Shown here: positions 1-10,948 of the stretch, piece by piece
Position numbering within the stretch: position 1 is the first letter of the stretch
How the letters are laid out: the number at the start of each line of letters is the position of its first letter
Origin: Umbilicaria muhlenbergii
Lineage: Eukaryota; Ascomycota; Lecanoromycetes; Umbilicariales; Umbilicariaceae
DNA: 64,000 nucleotides
Assembly (NCBI GenBank): GCA_000611775.1
Contig: KK106981.1
Coordinates: forward strand, 4,342,927-4,406,926
Reading direction: 5' to 3'
Notes under the pieces: generated by a model
The model's input: the letters and a program-made list of their open reading frames with translations, nothing else
Told to the model about the DNA's origin: nothing
Databases searched by the model: none
Program-made: the position numbers and the translations under genes

Positions 1-244
1 TCAGCAACCGCTGCCAACTCGCCAGCAGGCGCTCTTCGTGGCCCCATATGAGGCGCGTTTTCAGCGCCGCGAAGCGGGGGGGCAGGGGCAAGGTCGCGGC
101 GCCGGAGAGGGAGGGGAAGACGGAGGAGATGTCGCCGGAGGGTTTTTGGAGGGCGGGGGCTGTTGAGGCGGCGCGGCGGCGACGGCGGAGGGCGTGGGTG
201 GGGAGGGGGTGCCGGAGGTGGCGGGAGCGGAGGGGGGAGGGCAT
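1..244 (-). CDS. 5' part of a gene running off the left edge (possibly a DUF1479-like protein)
   Basis: A minus-strand frame opens with ATG at 244-242 and stays open to the window edge, giving about 81 residues. The first ~35 residues are rich in Arg, Ser, Ala and Pro with no acidic residue, like a mitochondrial leader. The later part (around LPLPPRFAALKTRL and GHEERLLASWQRLL) has the amphipathic look of the N-terminal region of fungal DUF1479 proteins. That family match is from memory and tentative. The overlapping frame at 61-309 is pure Pro/Ser/Ala low complexity and was judged a shadow. Only the N-terminus is visible, so no function can be assigned. Confidence 0.55.
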   Translation of the reverse strand, partial: MPSPLRSRHLRHPLPTHALRRRRRAASTAPALQKPSGDISSVFPSLSGAATLPLPPRFAALKTRLIWGHEERLLASWQRLL

Positions 245-1044
245 TGTTGGCGGTGGGAACTGTTTGTAAGGCTTTCGTGGACGGGCGAGCAGTGGTTACG
301 GAATGGCAATAATCTTGGGATTCCTCCCCATTTTATCTGGTGGGGATGCTTGAGAAACCACGCTAGGTGACACTACACTCATGGCGGATGGCGGGCCCGG
401 TCTATTTACCTGGCGCGGGGAAATTCTATTTATTCCGGACGGGGGGGACCCTATTTACCCGGCATTGGGGAAGTTTGGTAAAGATTGCCGGGGTCATGGC
501 ACATGGACCGGCTTGCAACAAACTAGTAGTCCATTGGATTGACGGTGCATGATATTTAGCCTCGACAGTTAGAGAACTAACGGTCCAGCATGGTTGGTTG
601 ACAGTGAGCCTGGGTCTCGTGCCCAAGCGATCGGCTGAGATTCCGGCAAAATAAAATGCCTACAAAGGCTGTTGGACGCGGATATGCAACATCTACTCGG
701 AGTAGAATTGCCTGCCTAAGTTACTCAGGCTCGCGAGGCACTTAGATGGCAGTACTTATATTTAGATGTTAGGCGCACGATTAATATTGAATCAAGTGCC
801 AGTAGTAAGCAAGCTTGCAGGACAATCGGAGAGTAACTCAGCAGCCAATCGAGAACGAAAGACACATGGTTAATCAGTAAACCAGGAATGCAGATAATAG
901 AGCTTCAAAACTACTGCTTTCTACCATCTGATCCTTTTTCGGCTTTCCTTTCGAAGGCCTCCCTATCCACGAACCGCCACTGATTTTAGATACTGCGCCT
1001 GCAAATGTTCGACGACCCCAACCCCAGCTCCACCCCCCTAATTT
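245..1044. other. Intergenic, with a short degenerate tandem repeat at about 397-474
   Basis: No coding frame here looks real. It separates the left-edge gene from the 3' end of LAD. Positions 397-474 hold three imperfect units of about 26 bp, each starting CTATTTA and followed by a C/G-rich half. The rest shows no structure I can name. Confidence 0.5.
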
Positions 1045-2220
1045 TTACGCATCAACCTCATTCTGAATCATAACCTTAATCGCCCCCGTCTTCGGATCCG
1101 CCGCCGTATGAAACGCCTTAACCGCATCCTCAATATCGAACCGATGCGTCGTCAACCGACTCAAATCCAACACCCCACTCTCGACCAGCCGAATCGCCCT
1201 CGGCCACGTATTGCTGTACCGATACTGAAACTGCAAATCCACCTCCATCGTACTCAGCCGCATAAACGGCATCTTCATCTCACTCTTCCCGACCCCGATC
1301 ACAAACACCTTGCCCCCGAACTTCATGCTCCAGATCGCCGCCGCGATACTGCTTTCCACGCCCGTGCACTCCATCGCGACCGCCGGTCTCATGCCGGCTA
1401 GTGCGACAATTTGCGCCGCCGCTTCTTCTTCGCCCACGCCTCGCTCCACTTTGTAGGTCCGCACCCGCGACACCAGGCTCTGCGCGAACTTCAGCCGTCC
1501 CGCGTCGATATCCGTAATGACGATCGGCTCCGCCCCCGCCGCCGCGCAGCACAGCAGCGTGACCAACCCGATCGGCCCCGCCCCACAGATGAGCACCGGG
1601 TCCCCCAGCTGAATCCCGCTGCGCTCCATGCCCGCGAGCGCGACGCTCAACGGCTCCAGCAGCGCGCCGTTCTCGTAACTCATGGCCCCGATCTTGTGGC
1701 ACCAGATCGCCGGGTGGTTTACGTAGCGACGCAGCAGGCCGTCGAAGGGCGGGGTGGAGGAGAATTTCACTTTTTCGCAGCCGTTGTAGCGGCCGGTGAG
1801 GCAGGGTTCGCATTCGTTGCAGATGATGTTCGGTTCGATGGCTACGCGGTCGCCGGGTTGGAGGGAGGAGACGGAGGGGTGGACGGCGAGGATTATGCCG
1901 GCGGATTCGTGGCCGAGGATGTGGGTGTTTTCGACGACCATGGGGCCGATGCGGCCGGCGTGCCAGAAGTGCACGTCGGAGCTGTGGGGGTGGGTGTTAG
2001 CGTTGTGGTTTTTTGAAGGGGAGAGGAGAATGGACGGGGGAAGGGGGTGTTACCCGCATATGCCGGTGCTTTTGATGGCAATGGTGACCTCGCCATCTTT
2101 GAGGCTTTCTCCTCCCTGCACGCTCTCGAGACTGGGTTGGGACTCGCCGACCCAGAGATCGTGGGCGGGGTTAGTGTATACGCCGATGTTGGACTTGGTG
2201 ACGGTGGTGGTGCTCGACAT
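1045..2220 (-). CDS. ladA: L-arabinitol 4-dehydrogenase (LAD)
   Basis: Two exons, 2220-2054 and 1981-1045, encode 367 residues. The intron (2053-1982) runs GTAACA to CAG and restores [13 protein letters not shown]. This is a zinc-dependent medium-chain alcohol dehydrogenase that oxidises L-arabinitol to L-xylulose with NAD+ in the cytosolic L-arabinose pathway. Visible features are the catalytic-zinc Cys in GICGSD, the GHESAG motif with its His-Glu pair, four closely spaced cysteines of the structural zinc lobe (CNECEPC and GC), and the nucleotide-binding GAGPIGL. The N-terminus ([13 protein letters not shown]) resembles fungal LADs rather than xylitol or sorbitol dehydrogenases. The ATG at 2220 was chosen because the frame upstream has only a TTG. 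The family assignment is strong; the substrate is inferred. Confidence 0.93.
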
Positions 2221-2966
2221 GGTGGCTTGGGTCTGTGGGGGACTGGACAAGGACAGAGGAAAGAGAAGGAGGGGCTCTCTCTGTTATAGTCTTCTCCTCC
2301 CGTTCCAGACCAGGCGGGGTAGTTTTTGCAGTTAAAGCGCAGAAGCGCACCAGTTGACAGGAGACGCGTTGGTAGGGATGATGAGCTATTATTGTGGATT
2401 CAGGGTCCGATTGTCAGGGGCCGAGGGGGCGAAGAGAGAAGGCATGGCGAGAGGGAGCAGTATGCAGTATGTGCAATCGAGGTGGATTGTTAGTCGAGGG
2501 GAAATGACCGTCGATGAAATAAGCATGACATGTTTACGGACAGCATGAAAGAGGAAATTATCGTCGAGGCTCAAACAAAGATGATGTTTGATTGAGATTG
2601 ATTTCAGCCTGTGTTCAGGCGTGGTGGGGCATGGGGGCCATCCTCGGCACCCCGCCGACAGCGCAAGATGATGCCCGTGGGGGTTTAGCCGTGAAGCTCA
2701 TCCGTCTTTAGCCTTGAAGCATCCTTTGTACATGTACCACAGTATGTTTAGCGCTCCAAGCCGAGAGTCCCTCGGTTCGCCAATCTCAGCCATAGAATTA
2801 CAGTTAGCCGCATGCGCCCTGGGCCACCAATCAAGCAAACAACTCGTGGTGCACATTGTCATACAGGCGAGGATCTTTAATATGTATCATACAAATCTGC
2901 ATCAATCAAAGCGTCATGTTGCAATTGCAGTCCATATGTCCACCGCGCAATTCCACTTTCCATATG
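2221..2966. other. Intergenic: LAD promoter side and carboxypeptidase 3' side
   Basis: No convincing gene. It lies between the LAD start (minus strand) and the carboxypeptidase stop. Candidate CreA-type GCGGGG motifs occur at 2314-2319 (plus) and 2650-2655 (minus). GGCTAA motifs are listed separately. Confidence 0.5.
2684..2809 (-). promoter_or_regulatory. Three GGCTAA motifs upstream of LAD (XlnR-type)
   Basis: Read on the LAD coding strand, GGCTAAA occurs at 2690-2684 and 2713-2707, and GGCTAA at 2809-2804, about 465-590 nt upstream of the start. GGCTAA(A) is the established core site of the xylanolytic activator XlnR/Xyr1 in related fungi, which co-regulates pentose catabolism. Binding here is inferred from the motif only. 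Confidence 0.4.
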
Positions 2967-4771
2967 TTACGATGTCGCCGTCGCCGTCATACTGCTCGTG
3001 GTCGTAGTGCTCGGCAACGGAACAAATGGTTCTGTATGCGTCGCCGTCGCCGTCCCGTTGGTGCCGTATGTCCCAGTCACAGGCTCGCTTCCGTCTGCTA
3101 TCACCAAGTGCCCAAGCGCCCTCTCGAACGCCGCCAACGACGCCAGAGGTTGGTAATAAGGAACCTCGTGGCCACTTTCGTACATTCTCATGAAGCTGAA
3201 GTTGCCGTATTGGCGCACTTCGCCGTATTCGGTGCCGTCCACAACGAATGGAACGTAGCCCGTCGCCCGGAATTCCGCAGAGTAGGTGTAGTTGATGGCA
3301 AGAGAGATGGCTTGACCACCAAACCAGTTGCAAATGTAACTGGATTTCGTTATCAGCTACTACAGGCATGGAGCTTCAATCGCAGTGCTTTGTGCGGACA
3401 AACTTACTCGGCATCTCCGTAGATCAAACTCACACTGACTCCGCTGTCTAGAATCATCTCTAAATCTTCAATGAGATTCGTATAGACGAAATCACCAGTG
3501 GTCTGGAAAGCATAATAGATTTCATCGTTCGCTTCCGTGTAGTTGAGATTGACCCCCAGGGCCTGTTGGGCAGCAGGCGTGTTGAGTAGATCGACAAAGT
3601 AGGTTGGGGGCGTTGGATCGTCAATCGGGTGGCGAATATCGTAGACACCACGTCCCCCGTATGCGTAATATGGCCCCTCCACGTTGTCACGACACATATC
3701 TTGAGCCTCGGAGCAGACGGCGTAGTCGGCAAGTGTGGTTTTACCCGTTTCGCGGCAATAGTTGATCTGATCCAGGCAGCCGTTGATCATGAAGCAGGCG
3801 AATTGCATATAGGAGGCCACCGTGTCGTTCACAGCCTTAATCCCATAAGTGTTGTTGACAGCGAATATTGGATAGTAAGGTGCCTGGATATATTCATCAA
3901 TGATGCCGTTAATAATCCCGAGGGTGTCAAAGTTTAGCAGGGTGCCATTCATTGTTCCGTTGGCTATCAGCTCGTTTTGGTGGTAGAAATAATTGTAAAA
4001 GGCAGGTCCATAGTGTCCTCCGTAGGACTCCGTCCACAGGTTGAAGGTCTTCGATTCAACAGTGGCATCCAGTTGCGGCAGAGCACTGAAAAAGCCTTGG
4101 ATTATATGCCAGGCGGCTACAGCAGCGAGGTCCGTCTTGTCGATTGCAGAAGCATTGATGTAAGGGTATTCACCCTGAACACCAGCGTAGGAAGCATTCT
4201 CCACCCAGCCAGTAACGTTGTTGAGACTCCCAGCTATCTCGGACTCATAAGAAAATCCGGTGCCGAAGGGCTGGTCAATGTAAAGCATGTTCGAGGCTTC
4301 GTTCCAGCTATATGGGTTGAGCGAAGTCATCAAATCCGCGGTAACGTTGCAAGGTCCATGTTCTGTCAAGGTCAGCTCCGAGATTCCGAGAATGCAGGAA
4401 TTGTTGTGGGATATACCTTGAAACAATCCAATCAGCGAGGAACTGCCGGGACCACCGTTCAACCACAATGTGATCGGTGCCGTTGCGGGGTTGGTCCTAG
4501 CCTCGAAGAAGTAGAAAAAAGTGTGAGCATCAGGTGCGAGATCAATGTAGCCGGAGTACGATTTTACGCCGGGGGTGGTTTCACAGAAACCTTCAGTTCC
4601 AGGTTCCTTGTATCGGATCTGAACACCGGCAGGGGAGGTGATTGTTGTTACGCCAGTGGCATTGGCGGGGACTTGTCTGGGATCATGCTTTATCGAAGCA
4701 GCGTCTGCAATTTGCATTGAAGCAAGCAGGGTCAGCGCCATTGGCACTAGCTTTGGTACGTGAGAGAACAT
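2967..4771 (-). CDS. Secreted serine carboxypeptidase (peptidase family S10)
   Basis: Two exons, 4771-3408 and 3339-2967, give 578 residues. The intron (3407-3340, GTAAGT to CAG) restores the S10 signature GDADYICNW with the catalytic Asp region. The nucleophile lies in TESYGGHYG, the oxyanion-region motif WLNGGPGSSS is present, and the catalytic His lies in YESGHEVPYYQP. The start at 4771 gives a hydrophobic signal peptide (VPMALTLLASMQIADA). The same frame is open upstream to 4963, but that extension looks like 5' UTR. Many N-x-S/T sequons suggest a glycosylated exported protein. The Ser/Thr-rich C-terminus might precede a cell-wall or GPI-type attachment, though no clear GPI signal is seen. 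The expected role is release of C-terminal residues from peptides outside the cell or in the vacuole. Confidence 0.93.
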
Positions 4772-5645
4772 ATTGAAAGACTCAACGGTGAGACGAAGGC
4801 AAGAAAGGCTGAGGAACGATATCCACAGGAACCAAGTATATATACCTTGGGGGACAGGGGGAGCTTCCACAGCTCGTGGCTCAATGATGTCTTCATGCAG
4901 CCAGAAGCGGGTTACCGCACACCGTACGCTATAAATGCGGAGAAAGATGAGGAACTGCAGCAAGAAATCACTATCTCCTGCTATATCTGGAACCTTGAGC
5001 GAGGCCGAATGGACCTATGCATTCAAGCTTGCCCATGTAGGGTGTGATTGTGATCACAACGCGGCAGGGAATCAAAAGATGGTGCATTGAAAATCAACCC
5101 GGACATGATTTTCGGACAGTGCTAAGCTTAGACAGGCAGGTAGACTCAACATGCGGTGTTGAACAGCTCCCGGCAGGGACAGGGAACCCCTCTGCAGCAT
5201 GATAATTGGTATCTGACTGCATGAGGATGATTGGCATCTGACTGCAGGGTGCAGCACCCTGGGAGCAACGAGTGCCACACGGAACGAATCAATGGCCATG
5301 ATTGATGCTTTGTTATCGGAGTGCGTGTTGTTGTGACGTGGGTACCTCGGGTGCTAAACAAGGTACGAGGACGACGTTCGGCAGCGGGTGGGCCGCCCTG
5401 TCGTCCCTTGTAACGCCTGGCCGCTGAGGAGGCGGGCGAGGCGGGCGAGGCGGGCGAGGCGGGCTCGGCGTGATGCGCGTGGTGATTGCTGATTGCTTGA
5501 TTTGCTTAGTCAGCGTCATGGCGCTAAAGTCGGCAAGGCTGAGCTTGGGCCGAAATTTCAGAGGGGACATCGAAACGAAGCACTTTTCAGTCGCTGCCTT
5601 CAACTTGCCAACAAAGGGCTGCACCATCTGCCAATTCCGAAGAAA
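4772..5645. other. Divergent intergenic region, with a GGCGA-type microsatellite at 5425-5465
   Basis: It lies between the divergent carboxypeptidase and NOC2 genes and should hold both promoters. Positions 5425-5465 carry a short G/C-rich repeat of unit GAGGCGGGC. No gene is seen. Confidence 0.5.
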
Positions 5646-7994
5646 ATGGCTGGGCGTACGAAAAAGTCAACAAAGAAGTTCGAAAAGAACCACCTCAAGG
5701 ATACGATAGACAAGCGCAAGGATTTCGCAAAGATCAAGCAACGGCAGCAGATCAAGAAAAAAAAACAGGCGAGGAACGCCAGCGACAAAGCCAAAGCCAG
5801 CGATGAAGAGGAAAAGCCCCAACCAGCAAAGTCGAATGGCAGAGGAAACGACAAGGCCAATGCCCTCAGCGAGATGGGTGTTGATGAGTTCTTCCAAGGC
5901 GGCTTCGACATTCCCGAACCAAAGAAAACGAAGGCAGGAGGAAAAGGCAAAACTGTCCCAGCGAAGACTGGGAAGAGGAAGCGACAAGAGGAAGGAGAGG
6001 AGAGCGAGGAGGGGTCCGGCTTCAGCAGCTCTGCCGATGAGGATGCCGTACACAGCGATAGTGAAGCAGGTTCCGCCGCAGAGGAAAACTTGGGCATGCA
6101 CAAGAAGGACCTTGATGCGTTGGCGGAGAAGGATCCCGAGTTCTACAAGTATTTGAAGGAAAACGACGCCGAACTTTTGGATTTCGATGAGAATGCCGAC
6201 CTGGCCGAAGTGGAGCAGCTAAGTGAGGACGAAGTACCCAAGAAGAAACGCAGGAAGAGCAAGGAAACAGAAGACATCGAAGTAGATGAGGCGGATGAGG
6301 ACGAAATGAACGTCACCGCAGCCATGGTCAAAAAGTGGAGGACTGCAATGGTTGAGCAGCATTCTCTACGTGCCATGCGGCAGGTCGTCCTGGCATTCAG
6401 AGCTGCTGCCCACGTCAATGAGGAAGATGGAAAGGAGTACAAATACACCATCTCGAACCCAGATGTCTATCATCAGCTATTGGTTATTGCACTCAAACAC
6501 GTTCCAGACGTGCTGAGCCACCACCTGCCGGCGAAGGAGTCGGCATCGGGCAAAGTGCGAATAGCGACAGATTCCAAGAAGTATCGGACCTTGACGCCGT
6601 TGCTGAAGTCGCATGTTACGTCGGTCCATCACCTTCTCGAAAATCTTTCTGACGCTTCAACCATTAAGCTCACATTGTCCTCGGTACTTCCCCTACTTCC
6701 TTACCTTCTTTCATTCAAGAAAGTCCTCAAGAACCTCATCAAAACCATCGTCGGTATTTGGTCCGACCCCTCCAGTACAGAAGCGACCCGTATTAACGCC
6801 TTTCTTCTCATTCGCCGCGTTGCCATCATAAGCGATATATCCCTTCGCGAAGCCGTGCTCAAAACGACCTATCAAGGGCTCGTTAAGGGCAGCCGTAACA
6901 CGACCATCCACACACTCCCTGGCATCAATTTGATGAAGAACTCCGCCGCGGAGCTTTGGGGTTTGGATCCATCCATCGGCTATACAACCGGTTTCACATA
7001 CATCCGCCAATTAGCAATTCATCTCCGCAGCAGTATTACCCAACCGACCAAGGACTCCTACAAAGCGATCTACAACTGGCAACACGTGCATTCGCTTGAC
7101 TTCTGGTCGCGAGTCCTCTCGACCCACTGTTCACCATCCACGAATCCAACCCTGAAAAGCCCCACCGCCTCGCCACTCCACCCTCTTATCTATCCCCTTG
7201 TCCAAATCACCCTCGGTGCCCTCCGTCTCATCCCAACCCCAACCTACTTCCCCCTCCGCTTCCACCTCACCCGCTCCCTCCTCCGCATCTCCCGCTCCAC
7301 AAACACCTACATCCCCCTCGCCCCCTCCCTCCTCGAAGTCCTCTCCTCCCCCGAACTCAAAAAACCCCCCAAACCCAGCACGCTCAAACCCCTCGACTTC
7401 ACCACCTCGATCCGCGCGCCCAAAAGCTACCTCAGAACCCGCATCTACCAGGACGGCGTCGGCGACCGGGTCGCGGAACTCCTTGCCGAATTCTTCGCTG
7501 TTTGGTGCAGGAATATCGCGTTCCCGGAACTTGTCATCCCGCCGATCGTGCTGCTGAAGCGCTGGTTGAAGGAGGTTAATTCTACACCCACGCGCGCACA
7601 GATCCAGCACAAAACTCGCCACGGCGGCGTGTCGGCGGGTAAGGGGAACAAAAACAGTAAACTCAACTCGCAGATCGCGCTCGTGGTCCAGAAACTGGAA
7701 GCCAATGCCGCGTGGATCGAAGAGCGCAGACGGAAAGTCGATTTTGCGCCTAGCGATCGCGCGGGCGTGGAGGGGTTTTTGAGGGATGTGGAGTGGGAGA
7801 GTACGCCGATGGGGGCGTTTGTGGTAGGGATGAGGAGGCAGAGGGAGGAGAGGGAGAGGGTTTTGGAGGAGGGGAGGAGGGGGGAGGAGGAGAGGAGGGA
7901 GAGGGAGGGGGAGGAGGGGGAGGGGATAGAGGCGGATGGAGATGAGGTTGTTAGTGAGGATGATGATGAGGAGGATGAGGAGGATGAGGAGTAG
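5646..7994 (+). CDS. NOC2: Nucleolar complex protein 2 (NOC2)
   Basis: A single intron-less frame encodes 782 residues. NOC2 pairs with NOC1 and NOC3 to move 60S pre-ribosomes from the nucleolus to the nucleoplasm. The start MAGRTKKSTKKFEKNHL at 5646 was chosen because it begins a lysine-rich nucleolar-type N-terminus; the frame extends upstream to 5493 without family resemblance. Residues ~40-260 are highly charged with Lys and Asp/Glu blocks. Residues ~280-690 are a helical repeat-like core typical of the family, including the stretch LPGINLMKNSAAELWGLD. The last ~60 residues are nearly all Glu, Arg and Asp, coded by a purine-only-looking DNA tract. It converges with the Sfp1-like gene downstream. 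Confidence 0.93.
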   Translation: MAGRTKKSTKKFEKNHLKDTIDKRKDFAKIKQRQQIKKKKQARNASDKAKASDEEEKPQPAKSNGRGNDKANALSEMGVDEFFQGGFDIPEPKKTKAGGKGKTVPAKTGKRKRQEEGEESEEGSGFSSSADEDAVHSDSEAGSAAEENLGMHKKDLDALAEKDPEFYKYLKENDAELLDFDENADLAEVEQLSEDEVPKKKRRKSKETEDIEVDEADEDEMNVTAAMVKKWRTAMVEQHSLRAMRQVVLAFRAAAHVNEEDGKEYKYTISNPDVYHQLLVIALKHVPDVLSHHLPAKESASGKVRIATDSKKYRTLTPLLKSHVTSVHHLLENLSDASTIKLTLSSVLPLLPYLLSFKKVLKNLIKTIVGIWSDPSSTEATRINAFLLIRRVAIISDISLREAVLKTTYQGLVKGSRNTTIHTLPGINLMKNSAAELWGLDPSIGYTTGFTYIRQLAIHLRSSITQPTKDSYKAIYNWQHVHSLDFWSRVLSTHCSPSTNPTLKSPTASPLHPLIYPLVQITLGALRLIPTPTYFPLRFHLTRSLLRISRSTNTYIPLAPSLLEVLSSPELKKPPKPSTLKPLDFTTSIRAPKSYLRTRIYQDGVGDRVAELLAEFFAVWCRNIAFPELVIPPIVLLKRWLKEVNSTPTRAQIQHKTRHGGVSAGKGNKNSKLNSQIALVVQKLEANAAWIEERRRKVDFAPSDRAGVEGFLRDVEWESTPMGAFVVGMRRQREERERVLEEGRRGEEERREREGEEGEGIEADGDEVVSEDDDEEDEEDEE

Positions 7995-8641
7995 GAGTGT
8001 GCTCACTGGAGCTTTCGTCATCACTCTCAACAGTAGAGAAGACGAACAATCAACAATATCTCAAACGTGCAATCCGGTCAGCCAATCAAGAATTTGTGCA
8101 CAGCTCATTCTCTATGTAAAACCTGCCCGCGGCAAAGCCAGGCCACTCACTCACTCACTCACTGCCCAGCGTAATCCAGAAGCCTGGTCCTATCCCCGCT
8201 TCCCAGCAAAGCATATACAAGAGAGTCGCCCCCCTCCCCCCCCGGTGCCCCCGATGCCCCCGGGTGCCCCCCTTCCGATTACAAGCACAGTCCAGCACCG
8301 CGCACCCACACCAGCACTTTCCGCACATCCCCCCGCCCCCCTCGCAAGAAGCACAGAAGAAAAAAACCATCTAAGACGCAACGAGGGGAATCATTTATCT
8401 AGCCAAGCCCACACACCGCGAACCTTTGCATGCAGAGAAGAACGTGTGTCACAAAAGAATCAGCGCCGGTTGAAACGATGCAGATAAACGCCCCCCGACC
8501 CCCCCCTTCCCCCCCGCCCCCGCCCCCGGGCCCCGCGCGTTTCGGAATAAGCAGAAAGCCAACTGATTCGATCGGGAAATTTTTTCCAACGAGCGAGCGG
8601 ACCGACGGACGACGTATGTGGAACCCCCACTACCAAGCTCA
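7995..8641. other. Convergent intergenic region with poly-C/poly-pyrimidine stretches
   Basis: It lies between the stops of NOC2 and the Sfp1-like gene and shows no gene. C-rich runs at about 8229-8275 and 8491-8530 dominate, with an ACTC microsatellite at about 8144-8164. Confidence 0.5.
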
Positions 8642-10948
8642 TCACTGCATCATCTCCTCGCCCCCCACCCCCGCCGCACCCAACAGCCCCGCCCCCGCAA
8701 TATTGACGTTCAAGCCCGGCGGCACGGTCGCGGCCGCCGGGGTCGCGAGTTTCTGGTCCGGACTGCACGGCGGCGAGTGCGCTTTGTGGTATTTGAGGCC
8801 GTTGAGGTTCTTGTACCGCTTGCCGCAGACGTCGCAGCGGTAGGGCTTTTCCTTTTCCATGCCCAGGGTGCCCGGGTAGGGGGCGGAGGTTTCGGGGTTG
8901 ACAATGGAGAAGGTGCCGTCGGGGTTTTCGTGCAGTTGTTGGTTGTTGTGGCCGTGCTTTTGAGGGGGGGAAGGTTAGCGTGGGGGGTGGGGGTGGGAGG
9001 ATGTTTTGTGGGGGTGGGGAGGGGGGAAAAGGGAAAGGGGGGAAGGGAAGGGGTCTTACGGATTTATGGTATTTCAGCCCGTTTTGGTTCTTGTAGGCTT
9101 TTTCGCAGCCGATGACAGGACAGCGGAAGGGTTTTGGTTCTTCGCCGTTGAGGCCGGATGCGGTGTCGGGAAGACCCGCCATCATTTGTTGCTCTCGTAT
9201 ACGCCGGGCTAGCTCGCTGTTGGGGCCGTATTGGCCGGTGCCGAGGCGGAATTGGGCGTACTGTTGCGGGTTGTTGAAACCGCCGTTGGGGCTGAAGAGT
9301 CGTTTTGCGGGCTCGTCGATGCAGAGATCTAACATGTCGTTGCCGTTGCCGTTGCCGTAACCGAACCCTCCGAGACCGTGGTCGTTGCTTTGCATGAACT
9401 GCTGACTCGCACCCAATTGCATATTGCCTACATTGCCGACGAAGTCGGTATTGAGGGTATCGAGTTCGGCGGGGGTACCGGGTGTAGATGAGTCGGGTGT
9501 GTTCCGGTATGGCTGCTGTTGAAGTGGGTGTGCGGTCATTGTGGGCGTATTGACTGAAGATACCGTAGGGTTATTCTGAAACGGATGACCAGACCGAACG
9601 GCTAAGGTTGGAGTGGTTGGCTGTGAATTTCGAAGTCCTTGATGAGTTTGTAGGGGATTTGGCATGTTCAAGGAATTCATGTCCAGTGGCGGCACACGAG
9701 CAGGTTGGCCGAATTGTGACCGCTGCGTTATTTGAGGTGGATTTTGGAGAGGATACTGCGTTTGCTGTAGATTGTTCGATGATATATCGATATTACTGGG
9801 GCTGCTAACGTCATCCATTTCCATATCGTCAACCGCATCCATGTCCTGAACATTCGGTAGCGGCCGTGACAGGTCGCCCGTTTTGAATTGAGGATGCTGT
9901 TGAGCGTTGCGCGGTATTCCTATTGAGTTTGTAGTTTGTGTTACATTAGGTTGATTTGTTATCGAAGAACCAATCTGTTGCTGCTGTTGCTGAGCCTGTT
10001 GCTGGATCCCGGCGGCAGCCCCAGCAGCTATTGCAGCCTTGCTATCCGGTGGAGCACTGTTCTGCGACGACTGCTGCCTCTGCAGCGTCGGTGGTACCTG
10101 TTGGGCATGCGATTCCTCATAGTGCTGTAGCAGATCGTGTAACGATGGAAGGGTCTTCCCACAGCATGAAAAGTCGCGCATGAAGTTGGCTTCGAGTTTG
10201 GGTAAGTAAGAGGATGAATGGAACGACGGGGATTGATATGTGAAAGGCGACGTTCCCTGCATTATGATACTTTGGACAGTCAGCACTTATATGATACGAG
10301 CGAGTGGCGGCGAACGGAGACGTACTCATCACGGATCCAGCTACCCACGGACACACCGCCCCAACTCATGCCACCAACCAAACTGCCAGCTAAACTCTCC
10401 CTGCGCGGGTGTCCTCGGCTCGGTATGTTCATCGACATCGGTTGCGCTCCAGTTCCATACTGCGATCCCGTCCCTAGTGCCGAATTACCTCCCCCCATCG
10501 AGTCACTGCGACCGAGAGCAGCGGTGAAGGCTTTGCTTGTCGAAGCACCGATATTCATAGCCGAGGTCTGGCGTGACTCATTCCCCGTGGTCGAGTGAAG
10601 TGCAGTTGTGAGGTTCGAGGTTTGCTGCACCCGCGGCGAGGCCGAGCCGTGCCGCGATGATGTGGCGATGTCGATGGGCGAGGTGCGCTCGGCCATGTCA
10701 CGACTTGGTGGCGACTGCCCAAAGAGCGGAAAAGTCGAGTCTCCGAATTCAGGCTCCAAGAGCGCCGAGTCAACGTAGAGACTGGCCCTTCCACCCAAAC
10801 CGTCGGTTGCCTTCCGATGCCACGAGAAGTTGTCCTTTTCTGCCCTCCGGTGGTGAGAGGAGACGCCAAAACCGGTGGGAGTGCCAACTGGAGAACTTTC
10901 CGCCGTTGAAGTTCGTTCCCGGTCACTTGTCGTTGGCGAGTATTGCAA
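8642..10948 (-). CDS. Sfp1-like C2H2 zinc-finger transcription factor (5' end unresolved)
   Basis: Three exons are supported: up to 10326, 10269-9060 and 8956-8642, about 715 residues from the earliest residue counted. The introns are 10325-10270 and 9059-8957. The first junction restores [15 protein letters not shown], and the second joins GLKYHKS to HGHNNQQ. Features are an atypical N-terminal finger ([22 protein letters not shown] region), a Gln/Pro-rich middle, and two C-terminal fingers starting [15 protein letters not shown] and [13 protein letters not shown]. This arrangement is that of Sfp1, which activates ribosomal protein and ribosome biogenesis genes. The frame is open upstream of 10948 with no in-frame ATG nearby, so a 5' exon is likely. 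An ATG at 11141 opens a short frame that could supply it. Confidence 0.85.

Noticed and set aside
61-309. Pro/Ser-rich minus-strand frame at the left edge
   Set aside because: Pure low complexity; the overlapping frame from the ATG at 244 looks more like protein.
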